The translations under genes and the position numbers were made by a program. From Hysterium pulicare CBS 123377 (taxonomy: Eukaryota > Ascomycota > Dothideomycetes > Hysteriales > Hysteriaceae): DNA of 64,000 nt. Below, in pieces: positions 23,230 through 34,501 of the stretch. Within the stretch, counting starts at the first letter, position 1. Each line of letters starts with the position of its first letter. The notes beneath the pieces are model-generated. The model saw only the letters and a program-made list of their open reading frames with translations, searched no databases and was not told the DNA's origin. The stretch is from positions 21,982-85,981 of the forward strand of contig AJFK01000336.1 of the NCBI GenBank assembly GCA_000467715.1. Direction: 5' to 3'.

Positions 23230-25737
23230 ATGTTACGTCGGAATGGAAAGCCAAGGTATGAACCTCCAGTTGCAACAAGCTTGACAGAGCAATATGCTAA
23301 CGAGCTTCTAGATCTTGTGAGCCTTGTCGAGTATCGAAAATAAGGTGCGACCATACTACTCCTACATGCCAGAAATGTATGGCACGAAGGATTGCGGATA
23401 CAGTGAGCCAACCGTATGACGCTGTAACTGTAATAAAGCTGAAATTCGGAATTAGTGTTTCTATCATCCCGCGCCTATGACAAAGCCGCCCGGTGAGCCT
23501 CGTAGGCAGTCGTCTGAGCCTCGCCGGCGCGTCAAGCCAAGGTATCGTGACTCGAACTCCGGGGGTGTCAAGTTTGGCCAAAGATTGATGTTTCCAATAG
23601 AGCTTCTGAGCCTTCTCCAAACAGTGTCAGCACAGTGCTCGCAAATACTTGGCCCACACCAGCTTCAGATACTATCAGCAGAACTCTGCGTAGCCCTGCC
23701 GAGTCAGCCAGACCGTTCTACTTAGGCTCTACCAGTTATGCTGCCGTTTTTGCTGAGGATCGTCCCATCCCTGATTCTATTCACGCGCAGCCCCCTGATG
23801 CAATCATTTCCACACCAACTTCCTTATCAACTGGGATATCATGCAGTCGATACTGCCAGCTCGGAGTGGGACCTGCCATCATATCGAGATTAGCGCCATT
23901 CTCGCTTTTTGAAGAACTTCTCAAGATGTATTTCAAGACCAAAGCCTCGGCGATTATTGGACCTCTCATTCTCACTGCTTTACCTCAGCTGAGACGCGAC
24001 CTCGAATTGCTTGCAACCCGTACTAGTGATCTAGAATTAGCATGCGCTGAAATCACGCTTAACACAACTCGCCCCTTTAAGGTTCCGCTTTCTATGAATG
24101 CTAGTGACTTCCACACCTTGTTCACTGGGCCAAACCTTCGCTGGGAGATACTCGGTCTTGTATTTGTTACAGCAGGCTCTAACGCACAGTTTACGTCCCC
24201 TGATGATCCTCTATTTACCCTCGAAAACGGTAGAAAGATCAACAGGGACGAGTTCATTGCCGACATGATCAATTCGAGCAACAATTGCATAAATCTCTGT
24301 CAGGTACACGGAGCCGTGAATGATATCATGGTTTGGATGCTTTATGAAAACATGCTTATGCAGAGCAACCACTATGGGGACAACTGTAAGACGCCTACCC
24401 CTCTGCTTCTCAGTAAAACCCACTGATACAACATAGATCATGGTGTCTGGCGCCGGATGGGTGAATCTGTCAGCTGTTTGTATGCGGAAGGGATTCACTG
24501 TGAGGAGACATTCGATGTACCGTTCTTCATTCGAGAGTCTAGAAGAAAGATATATGCCGCCGCATATCGGAGTGATAAGACTTTAGCCACCTTTTTTGGA
24601 CGTCCGCCAATGATGGCTAGGCTATACAGTAACAGGAAGCTACCCCTCGATATAGATGACGATACCCTCGTAACATCCGATCCTATTGAGCTGAATGCCG
24701 CACTCTCTCGATTGGACAGTGACGGGTGGAACACGGAAGGGAACATATGGTCCAGTTCGTGGATAAGACTTAGATACCGACTAGGAGTCTTTCGGGAACG
24801 TGTTCTGGAACAATCACTCGCCGGAGAGGCTGACGGTGATCTGGTCGCAAAATTGAAGTAAGTTTTTCTTCTTTAGATATGAAAAAGTGAAGCTCCGACT
24901 TATTATCTTTGTCCTCAGGGTTCTCTCTGATGAAAGTCGCCTGAACTGGGAATCGCTTCCTCGGCATCTTCGTTATGATCTAAATGAAGAAAGCTGCTGG
25001 TCGACTCTAGAACCTGGAATCTCTATGAGAATGCTTACCGTTTACCTGGACTTTCTTTATACGGAATTCCAGATACAACGATTGCTACGCCGGGAGAGTC
25101 AATCTGCTGTGCCTGCCCTCCTGGACATCTCGATGCGGCTGCTCACTTCAGTATTAGTGCTGAACAAACAAAGGAATCAGGCGTATGGCTTACAACGGCA
25201 TTTTGCTTCCATTGTAAGTACTGAACTTTATGCCGTATTTGCTCTAGCCTGGTATGTATTTACATTTACTAATCCATCGGCTAGATTCTGTTCTACTGTC
25301 TTCCAAGTGCTGGGGTGCTAGCGCTCGAGCTCCGTCGTTGCACATTAGAAAACATACCTCTTCCGGACCCTGTGTCGCGTGCAGATCTGATTCGCAATCT
25401 CTCCGTTCTAATCGCATGCCTTGAGTGGATTGTGCTTCCTGGCGATGGCAACCACAGACTTTGCAGCGAACTGAACAAGATGCTCGCTCTTGTTCTCGAC
25501 GAGGTCCTAAACTATCAACCTTCGCCCAACTCTTCCCAGGAAAGTGGTGTCATGGAACAATCAAATCAAATGGATTTCTTTGATATGCCGATGATGGATG
25601 GCATGGAACCTATCCCCACTGAGAGCGAGAATTTTCTCAACTGGCTTGATAATGCAAATTGGAATAATGCGGTATGTCAAGTACTAAACTCTACAAGTGG
25701 CGTCTGGTTCTAATAAGTGCAGCAATATCTATTCTAG
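23230..25737 (+). CDS. Zn2Cys6 transcription factor
   Basis: Eight exons give 701 aa: introns 23256-23311, 23403-23455, 23542-23600, 24386-24436, 24858-24918, 25214-25284 and 25672-25722. The DNA-binding cluster is at the N-terminus and is assembled from three exons: C11, C14, C21, C28, C31 and C40 in the spacing 2-6-6-2-8, followed by the typical YHPAPMTK linker. A middle region starting FSLFEELLKMYF and running to about residue 600 has the helical character of fungal-specific transcription factor domains. The last 60 residues are acidic with Met/Asn-rich patches (FFDMPMMDGMEP), suiting an activation domain. If the last intron is retained, the protein ends 26 bases earlier. The target pathway is unknown; no biosynthetic genes adjoin it. 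Confidence 0.85.
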
Positions 25738-26152
25738 CGCATGTGGAAATTCCTGGGTTCACCAACCCATATGTGCACAATGATTAAGCTTCGACGTCTA
25801 TCATTCATTTCGAAGAGGTCTCGATTAACATATTTCAGCAATTTCAGCCATTTTAATGACAAAGTACGTTGACTGGACAACAAGGGCATAGCTGCTTCAA
25901 ATTCTTATAGGAGCGCGTAACACCAATAGTCTCGAACCATATGAACCCGGGAGCCTTCCACCAAGTCACCAAATGAAATAAAGATAGTCCCGTGTACGCT
26001 GGCTGCAACTCTTCATAGCTTAGAACCGGACATTCGCCGCCTCTGTGCATTGCATATCGATGCCAGCCAGCACCCAGTTATCCATGGCCAAACTGTTTGT
26101 CCTGGGGACCTCCCCTTCGGAGTCGGAAAAGCTCAAACAATTCCACCACCTT
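25738..26152. other. Intergenic region
   Basis: About 415 bp between converging genes. No feature is recognised. Confidence 0.45.
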
Positions 26153-26465
26153 CTACCTTGTAGAGAAATAGAACGCCGCGGCACTGTAATAAGGTTCTTT
26201 ATTGACGACGGCATCCTTTCGGTATTCGGTGTTCGAGCTTTTCTTCGAGACTGGAGAAGGTATTAATGATCCACAGTGATCCAGTTTATCGGATTGTCTT
26301 ACATTCTTTCCGTCTCCCTAAAACCTGTGCTATACTCCTCTTTTCGTTATTCGAGGAACCATAGTGGGTGCCTGGAGGACTATATAATGGTGGAGCTTCA
26401 GTGGTGGAGTAGCGTGGAGGGTCTCGCTGCTGAGTAGAAGTACTGTTTTGGGTGGTGGAAGACAT
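26153..26465 (-). CDS. Possible small protein with two PPxY motifs
   Basis: An 86-aa protein is inferred from two exons (26465-26303 and 26250-26153) joined by a 52-bp intron with a GTAAGA donor, a TTAAT branch and a CCAG acceptor. The exons sum exactly to 87 codons including the stop, and both are open. The first exon encodes a Ser/Thr/Gln-rich start, then PPRY (16-19) and PPLY (25-28); the second ends in an aromatic YYSAAAFYFSTR tail. Without splicing, the frame would give 59 aa. Two PPxY motifs in so small a protein would suit an adaptor for WW-domain proteins such as Rsp5-type ubiquitin ligases, but that is inference. There is no homologue I recognise. Confidence 0.35.
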
Positions 26466-27345
26466 AATAATAAATTGATTTGATTTATGAGAGAATTTGG
26501 AGAGGTTTCTGATTTGTAGACTCAAGGTTTTAATCCTCGTACACTGAATGGCTTTGAATGCAAGTAATATATTTCTGACAATTGAGAACCTTTGGCAGCA
26601 AAGCCATCATTCTTATATGCATTTCTAATAATCTCTGCTCATCGGCCTGCTCATCGGACTACTTAGGCAACAGTAGGGCGTGCAGAACTCCTAATACGGA
26701 TTACAGCGCAATGGAGCTAGGAATTGAGTCGATTGACTAGGAGTTCGGTCGGAGTGGAGATGGCAGTCCGAAGGATCATTTTATTCCGATATACGTAGTC
26801 ATCCTCCCATGTAGTCATCGCCGTCCTTGGCAGCTCCCTCAGATCCCTCCACGATTATGGCCAAGGATAGCTATAATGCTGACATTGGGCCTGCCAATCC
26901 GGCACAATATCCTCGATCGCTCACAGTTGCAGAGCTTGCTTACAATCCATGCTCATTGTTTCAGAGGCCGGCACGTGACTGGGATCTTCGGCTGTTGGTA
27001 CGCTCCAAACCTCGCCCCCCAAAACCGGTTGGCGCAACGTCATCTCTCAACCACATTCGGTGAAACAAGTAGGACCCTGACATGAGAACATGTCTCGTTC
27101 CTTGGCAGCGTGTGGACTGTGGGGAAATACGTCTGTTAGACTCGATTTACTAATCTGCCACAATAACCTGTATATACGCCAATCCAATATTGTTTCACGC
27201 TCATTTCTTCTCGCTCCATGTTGTTCCTTAATTGACTTCACGAGTTGAACAGTTGCTAGTGCTGCAGGAATCCTGCCTTCCTTCGTTTGCTTACGACTGA
27301 CTAGAGCTTGCCAGCCACTGTCACTTCCTAACAATTCTAGACACC
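26466..27345. other. Divergent intergenic region
   Basis: About 880 bp upstream of the SMP/C2 gene. The 78-codon frame at 26827-27063 (+) has no recognisable motif and is treated as chance. Nothing else is seen. Confidence 0.45.
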
Positions 27346-30300
27346 ATGTCTGGCGCGGACGATACCTCGACGGGTCGAAGAGATCACAAACCCCTCTACA
27401 CACAACATCATCCTATCCCAACGATCCAGAGATACAAGGAAGAGAAGGAAGAGCGAGTAGAGGCTTCTGGACCACCTCAAGAGGAATCATCTGGCCAATC
27501 ACCCACTCAATCACCTACCAAATCGCCTAGCAGATCTGATCGCTTCGGGGAGGCATGGAACACACTACGGCATGGGGACGACAGCAGACCAGCTAGCAAA
27601 TCATCTAGCAAATCTGTCCGCTTTGGAGAAGCATGGAACTTACTACGACATGGGAACGACGATACATCTGCTCCTGACGGATCAACACAACCATATCCGG
27701 CTGAGAATAAGAATTTTGCACAGAATGGAGACATTGCAGAAGACCAGGAGGACGGTGCAGACACTGAGCAAGGGACGCCTGACAGACAACACCAGCAGCA
27801 AAAAGATAACGATAAGAAGAAGGACGAGAAGGACGAGAACGTGGCAGAAGACACGACGGAGGGCATGTTGAGCGAGGTGAACCCCAAAAAGGCAAGAAAG
27901 GCAATGAAGAAATGGTCGGCAGACGGTACGGAGCGAGAGGTTACAGATCCTGTCACCCATCTTCCTGTCACTATACATGATTTCACAGACGAAGACTTGA
28001 AGAAGACCCCGAAGAATGCACCCCCTGCCGGTTCTGAATCTCACTCGGCAACTGGTGCTGAAGCCATGAACAAAAGCGATACGGAACTACGTAAAGAACA
28101 AGGCGATGCACAGGATACTCATGAGTCTATGGAGGCGCTCTTCCCCCCACCCGATTTTGCGGCAACTCGAGAACAAATTACACAAGTTTATAGGACTGCT
28201 ATGACGGCGGGGTTAGGAATTGTCTCTACGGCTCTAACAGGTATTGTGATTATGTTTCAGATTACACGCAACACTACTGGAGTGTCCAGAGTGGTGTTTT
28301 CGGTGCTGGAGGCTGGAATATGCCTCGGAGTCTCCGCCGCGATCATTTTAGGTTTGCGGCAGTGGACTGAAAACAAGATAAAGAATGTATGGGAAACAGA
28401 GGTGTGGCAGGCTGAAAGTCAGCAAGGGAAGAAGAGAGAAAAGTCCAAGACTGCTGAATCGGCCCAATGGCTCAACTCCCTTCTTGCCTCAATTTGGCCG
28501 TTGGTTAACCCTGATCTTTTCACTAGTCTTGCGGATACATTAGAGGTATGGCCAATGGCTCTGGTTGTGTGACGAAACTAACGTGCCTAGGATGTTATGC
28601 AAGCAAGTTTACCTAAGATGGTCCGAATGATCAGTGTCGACGATATTGGCCAAGGAAGTGAGGCTTTACGCATCCTCGGAGTACGATGGCTGCCAACCGG
28701 CGCCGCTGCAAAGTCCGTATCGGAGGATGGCAAACTGGAATCTAATGATCAGAAGAAAAGTGATAGGACCGTACCTGGGGAGGGGGAAGTTCAGAATGAC
28801 GACGATGATAAAGACAGCAGCGACCAAAACGGTGCGCAAGCGAAAGAGAAAGACGAAAACGTGGCAGAGGGCATGGAGGCTGAAGAAGGAGATTTCGTCA
28901 ATGTTGAAATTGCCTTTGCGTATCGTCCATCGACCGGAAGGAGGGGGATGAAAAATAGGGCCAAGAACGCGCATCTCTACTTAGCATTCTATTTGCCCAC
29001 GAACATCAAAGTCCGTAAGTGTCATCCTCATTATCCACGCTTACTTCAATACTGACGGTTCGCAGCTGTTTGGGTAGAACTGCAAGGTTTGGTCGGTGTT
29101 ATGCGCATGCGACTCCAACTTACCCCGGACCCTCCGTTCTTCTCGCTCTGCACTCTTACATTTCTGGGGCAGCCCAAAGTCAATGTATCTTGCATTCCTC
29201 TCATAAAAAAGGGGCCGAATATCATGGATCTACCCGTGATCTCTCGGTTCGTCCAAAGCTCTGTTGACGCAGCCATGGCAGAGTATGTTGCTCCTAAGAG
29301 TCTTACTCTTGATCTGAAAGACATGCTAGTCGGTGACGATTTCAAGAAAGATACAATGTCTCGTGGGGTCTTCATTGTCACAATCAAGCGTGCATTCGAC
29401 TTCAAGGAGGGTGATGCTGGCATCGGCCCATTCAAGAAAGGATCATCCGACCCGTATGTATCTGTCGGATGGGCCAAATTTGGTAAGCCATTGTGGTCGA
29501 CGCGTGTCCTTCAAAGCAACATGGAACCTTCTTGGGATGAAACTGCCTTCATTCTTATCACACCAGAGGAGCTCAACGTCGCCGAACGCCTTCGAGTCCA
29601 ATTGTGGGATTCCGACCGCACCACTGCAGATGACGATCTCGGTCGCATTGAGTTGGATGTGAAGGAATTGATGCGTGGCAAAGAGACGAATGGAAAAATT
29701 CAAAACAGAGAGGATGGCTTCAAGGCAATCAAGGCCGGCGAAGGTATGCCTGGAAAGCTGGAGTGGAGCGTTGGGTATTTCTCGAAGAAGAGGATAACTG
29801 AGGAGCAACTTACGCACCAAGAAGAGGATCCAGGCGTCAAAAATATGGATCAACTCAAGAAAAAAGTCTATGCCCAGAGCGAACGCAAGCTCAGGGAAGC
29901 TAATAAGGATGAATCGGACGAGATCGAACAGCAAAAGGCTCAGGATCTTAAAGCTAGGGAAGACCAGCTCATCATCAGCTCACCTCCCCCACAACAGTAC
30001 CCAAGTGGCATCCTCTCAGTTCAAATCCATAATATCACTGGTCTCGAGCTTGAAGCCACTAATAAGAATCAAGCATCCAAGAATGAGAGCGCTAGTGACG
30101 AAGATGAAGAAGGCGATGATCTTCCTAGTTCATATTGCAATATCATTCTCAACCATCAGAAAGTCTTTAAGACTCGCACTAAGCCCAAGAACTCCAAGCC
30201 ATTCGTAAGCAGTCCCAATTCTTTCCTTCTTTTCAACGTATCGACTAACTCACATATTTTGTAGTTCAACGCCGGTTGCGAACGCTTCATCCCCGATTTC

Positions 30301-31335
30301 CGCAACACAGAGATCCACATCTCCATTCGGGATTCTCGGGTTCACGAAGACGACCCACTTCTTGGTATCATCTACCTACCTCTCTCAAAGCTCTTCATCA
30401 AGCGCTCCCAGATCAATGATTGGTATCCTATCTCTGGCGGTGTTGGCTACGGCCGTGCACGCATCTCCCTTGTCTTCCGCTCCATTCAACTCCAGGCTCC
30501 AAAGTCAATGCTAGGCTGGGACTATGGTACCTTAAATATTTCACCTGAAGTAAAGGCCGTGGATGTGCCTCAGGATCTAAGGGGCATGAGAATGAAGATA
30601 CGGACAACGCTCGCCAGAGGAAAGCTGAATGCATCATCCGAAGGCGACCAGCAAGGATGGAAGAGCAAGAAAGGCAGTACCATCCGTCTACCTGTTCGAA
30701 AGCGCTACGCCTCTCCTTTAATAGTCGAATTCCGCAAGGACAAAGCGCTATTAGACCACACACCCGCTTTTTGCGTCCTCTGGTTAAAATACATCCCAGA
30801 CAACGAAGAACAAACCGTCAAACTGCCCATCTGGAAAGGCGACCTCAAACGCGCCGAAAACAACATCCTTTCCTCGTACGGCGATCAAGTCGGAGAAATC
30901 GAACTCACAATGACCTTCTGGTCCGGCCTGAGCGGCTACCACTACGGCCTCGCCAAAAAAGACAAACACGTAGCCGACGTCTTGGAAGTGCTGGACGCAT
31001 GCCACGACAACGACGAAATGGACTGGGACGACGGCTCCTCGACCCACGGATCCGACTCAGATAGCTCGGACTCGGATTCCTCGCTCATGCCATCCGTTCT
31101 CCATACTTCGAACTCGAGCCTCAGTGAAGACGGAAAGAGAGGTACGATGGATCAGATCAGAGAGTATAAGAGCCATTCGAAACAGCTGCACAGGAAGAAT
31201 AGAGGTATTATGCAGTGGAAGGGGCCTAGGACTATGGCGTATTTTAAACATGTGGCGGAGAAGGGGAAGGGGAAGGTGGAGGGTGTTTTTCAGCATAATG
31301 AGAGGGGTGGGGCGGGGATGGAGACGGAGGTTTAG
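27346..31335 (+). CDS. Mug190-like membrane protein with SMP and C2 domains
   Basis: Four exons (introns 28546-28590, 29015-29065 and 30205-30264) give 1277 aa. Residues 1-280 are hydrophilic and disordered with a short internal repeat. Two close membrane segments follow at about 286-306 and 318-340, a hairpin like that of tricalbins. An SMP-like lipid-transfer region covers about 405-640. A first C2 domain starts near 641 (GVFIVTIKRAFDF ... SSDPYVSVGW ... PSWDETAFI) and a second near 853 (GILSVQIHNITGLEL ... DPLLGIIYLPLSKL). The tail is acidic, with Asp/Ser runs. This order matches extended synaptotagmin-like proteins and S. pombe Mug190, which tether ER to plasma membrane and move lipids. 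The end of the last exon is exceptionally G-rich. Confidence 0.88.
27541..27660 (+). repeat. Internal 14-codon repeat, two copies
   Basis: RFGEAWN-x-LRHG-(D/N)-D is encoded twice, 78 bp apart (from 27541 and 27619). The DNA copies differ mostly at silent positions, so the protein sequence appears to be kept. It lies in the disordered N-terminus of the SMP/C2 protein. Confidence 0.8.
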
Positions 31336-31914
31336 GGGGGAAGTAGAGAAGCGGAGAGATGATGAGATCTTGCTGGGTTTTTCTTGGGGGGCAGGGGCGG
31401 CTTTAAATTGTGGGATGGGTTTTAAGAGGCGTTATGAGGATGGGGTTGGGGGATGTAGATAATTAGTAATACTAGTCTGCGGAAAATGATAACAAGTATT
31501 TCAGATATTTGGTCCTAATGTATAGTAATGTAGTGCGTGATAGGAAGATCATACTCGGTAGGCCGGGTTTAGAAATGGGGATCAGTAGTAATTGGGTATC
31601 ATGCTTATTTGGTTGTAGGTTTTGTTGATGGATGGTAGATGGTGAATGCATTAAGAGGCAAACATTCCATGGAAATATGTCTAACCTGTAGTCTCTCAAT
31701 CTCAATGGATATACACGGGTCCTATTTTCCGAACCCTAATCTAGCTCCGTTATTAGACCCTGGCCCTTCTAAAGCCTTAGAACACCTTACTTTACACAGA
31801 ATCCAAGTCAGACATTATGAAAAAGTATATTTCCACACGATTTCTTTACCCGGGTCCCAAAAGTATGCTAACGATTCCAAAATTACGTCTGCTGCCCTTC
31901 ATTCGGTATGGTGT
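31336..31914. other. Convergent intergenic region
   Basis: About 580 bp between converging stop codons: a G-rich first 130 bp continuing the composition of the upstream exon, then AT-rich sequence suited to polyadenylation. No gene is seen. Confidence 0.5.
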
Positions 31915-34032
31915 TCAGGAAGGCGGAGGCGATGGGATCACTTTCTGGTCTGGTGAAGTACTGCTGGTAGACGTTTCATTGTTCTCTTTCTCGTTCGGGG
32001 TGGACGTTGGCTGGACTCCGTCAAATGCAAGTATACCATCCAAAACCCCAAATGAGGGTCCTTGCAGTGGACTAGGGTCTACTTGTGGGTTGTGTTGTGT
32101 ATCGGATGGCTCGGCTGTAGCACGGTTAGGGATTTGTATATTCCCTTCCGTGAAAAGGGCTGTTGAAGACAGCCCTTTGATTCCGGTCTTACCTTGAACT
32201 GGAGACGGGCCAGGCGTAGGAGAGGTAGATGACTGCACACTTGCATCATCAGAAGAGGACGTAATAGGTATCGGTGGTGTATCATCTGCCGTTCTAGAAG
32301 GCGAGCTTGTATGGGTTGCCGTTGAATGATTATGAACATCTCGTGCGGTGTCGAGCAGCGTAGTCTCATCAATTGATACCGAAGACTCAGTGTCCCTGCG
32401 GTGAGAGTGCGCACCGTTCCCAGCTGCGAGTGGTGCGGTTGCTCTAGGCTGAGCATAATGCTCATAGAGACCTTGGACTGTCCATAGATGGTTTTCCAGC
32501 GCTTTGGCATCATTGCCCTCTCGTTTCTTCCGATCGATAACAAACACCTTTTCTTCGAGGTATGTAGTCAATAGTCTGATGCATTCGCCTTCTTCCTTGC
32601 TTCTTTCCTCAGCATTGGTTTGAAGCTTTGCAAGCCACTCAATTACTCCAGGGTAGACTCTCGCAGAACCGTCAGGTAATGGCTCATAGAAAAGATCCCA
32701 CTCAACATCGCGTTGAACAATTCTCGTACGAGCCTGTTCGAAGTGGTAGACCGCATGAGGGCCATTATCAAGGTAGGAGTATACCATGGACAAGATGCAT
32801 CCCATCGACCACAGGTCGCTCCCTCTACCTGCTTTTTGGTGCTGTGAACCTTCAGGAGCTCGGTATGTGCTGGGGTCACTGGACCAGTTGACGGACGAAA
32901 ACTCATGTGGCTCAGCCTGCTTGCGGACTTTACTTGGGGTCGGAATCGGTCTTTTTTTCAATTCAGACAAGTCGAAATCAGCGAGCTGCCATATCATCTC
33001 ACCTTTTCCTTGAACAACGAGAATGTTGTCCGGTCTGATATCGAAGTGATAGACTGCACGACCTTGATCTAGGTTATGGATCCAAGCCAAACCACCAACA
33101 AGCCCGGTTGCATTTCTGATGAACTCTGCCTTTTCTGACCAGTTAATAGGAACGTCTTCATCACTAAACAGCAAGTTCGCCAGGTCTTTTTCCGCGAGAG
33201 GGTAAAACAGACTATACTCGGAGTCGTCACTACCGCGGTCGATCGCAAGGCTCGCCGAATGTAACATAACATTCTTATTTCTATTTGACGAATTCTTGAG
33301 TTCTTTAAGCTTGCTCAACTCTGTCTTGAAATTTTCCTTATTATCCTTAGGGTCGTTGGAATGGCGGGCGTCGAACACTTTCTGTGCAAGCACCTTGGGA
33401 GCGTAGTTTGAACAGTTTGCACTCAAATTTATCCAATGGCCTTTGGCGATTCTGGCTTCGGAAACGACACCACTGGCACCAGCTCCACGTTTCTCGGGAC
33501 TTCCGATGAATGGACGCCGGCAGTCTACCTTGCGTCCCCAGAGTTCGTTATCCTCCCCCTCTATCAAGAAAATAGCGCAGAATATGTACTGGTTCAAGAA
33601 AAAGAGGTGGCCAGAAGTCTCGCCAAAGAGTTCCTGTGCTTTGGCTTTCTCCACAGGAAGGCGGTCGTCCGCAGGAACATCACGATGTCCATTCCGTATT
33701 TGGTCGATGATTTTAGATAGATTGTGTGCGTCTTCATCGTAGATGAGTGTTGCAAATATCTCTAGCATTCCAGTGGAGCGTGGGTCGCTCTCGTCCCCTA
33801 TAACTCGCGCTACGTCTTCCTGTATCTCAGCCACATCATTGCTCGATCCGGGAAGGAGGGCTTGGTTGAAAAGTTGTAACAATTCATCCTTGTTTAAGAT
33901 CGCCCGTATGGATCCAATAGGGACGAACTTCTTATTTCCTTCCCTATCAGAGTTTTCGACCGCGTTTTCCAGACGCTTGTTTAGCTGCCGTATGGATGCC
34001 CGCAGTTCGGGAGGTGGGTCCACGAGACTCAT
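31915..34032 (-). CDS. Atypical protein kinase, non-RD with DFD motif
   Basis: Intronless, 705 aa. Residues 1-165 form a helical N-terminal region I do not recognise. The kinase domain covers roughly 175-470: a degenerate glycine loop (RGAGASGVVSEA), a candidate lysine in AQKVF (K218), the catalytic loop YHFDIRPDNILV with D331 and N336, metal-binding ADFD (D352) and YRAPE (E394). HRD is replaced by HFD and DFG by DFD, so it is a non-RD kinase; the catalytic Asp, Asn and metal Asp remain, so activity is plausible. A 200-residue Ser/Thr/Pro-rich tail follows. It belongs to the expanded family of fungal-specific kinases of unknown role. It is divergent from a CorA-like gene across 470 bp, which suggests shared control. 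Confidence 0.85.
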   Translation of the reverse strand: MSLVDPPPELRASIRQLNKRLENAVENSDREGNKKFVPIGSIRAILNKDELLQLFNQALLPGSSNDVAEIQEDVARVIGDESDPRSTGMLEIFATLIYDEDAHNLSKIIDQIRNGHRDVPADDRLPVEKAKAQELFGETSGHLFFLNQYIFCAIFLIEGEDNELWGRKVDCRRPFIGSPEKRGAGASGVVSEARIAKGHWINLSANCSNYAPKVLAQKVFDARHSNDPKDNKENFKTELSKLKELKNSSNRNKNVMLHSASLAIDRGSDDSEYSLFYPLAEKDLANLLFSDEDVPINWSEKAEFIRNATGLVGGLAWIHNLDQGRAVYHFDIRPDNILVVQGKGEMIWQLADFDLSELKKRPIPTPSKVRKQAEPHEFSSVNWSSDPSTYRAPEGSQHQKAGRGSDLWSMGCILSMVYSYLDNGPHAVYHFEQARTRIVQRDVEWDLFYEPLPDGSARVYPGVIEWLAKLQTNAEERSKEEGECIRLLTTYLEEKVFVIDRKKREGNDAKALENHLWTVQGLYEHYAQPRATAPLAAGNGAHSHRRDTESSVSIDETTLLDTARDVHNHSTATHTSSPSRTADDTPPIPITSSSDDASVQSSTSPTPGPSPVQGKTGIKGLSSTALFTEGNIQIPNRATAEPSDTQHNPQVDPSPLQGPSFGVLDGILAFDGVQPTSTPNEKENNETSTSSTSPDQKVIPSPPPS

Positions 34033-34501
34033 AGCGGGTAATCTATTCGGATTGCTGCATTGGCTCCACGATAGCCGGCCCGGTCCGCAACCGTTCAGCC
34101 CTTCGAGAGCTAGAAAGGGCTAGTCGTCGACGCAGAGGCACGGAGTACAGGAATAGGGATGACGATCTGAGCAGCTGTAAAATGATAGGATAGGTTGATG
34201 AAGCTGTTCAGAAAGACACGACAGGCAGCCTCCGCGAGTCAATTGTTAAATAGTTCTCACGTGACGCTTGTCGATGAGCTCATCGCAAAAAGCAGAGGCA
34301 GCTGCATAATGAATCTGCAACACCATTGCGTGGTTTTTGGGGCCATCGAATAGGCAACATCCACGAATGCCTCATTCTACGGCCTCGCAGTGAGATTACT
34401 CTAGATGCCACACTGCAAATCATGGAGTCTTTTCACCCTTCTACGCCCCTATTGTTGCACATTATCCACACCAAACAGTTCTCACCTCCTGTACTCGAAG
34501 A
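34033..34501. other. Divergent promoter region
   Basis: About 470 bp between the kinase and CorA-like start codons. No TATA box is convincing; a bidirectional promoter is the likely content. Confidence 0.5.
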
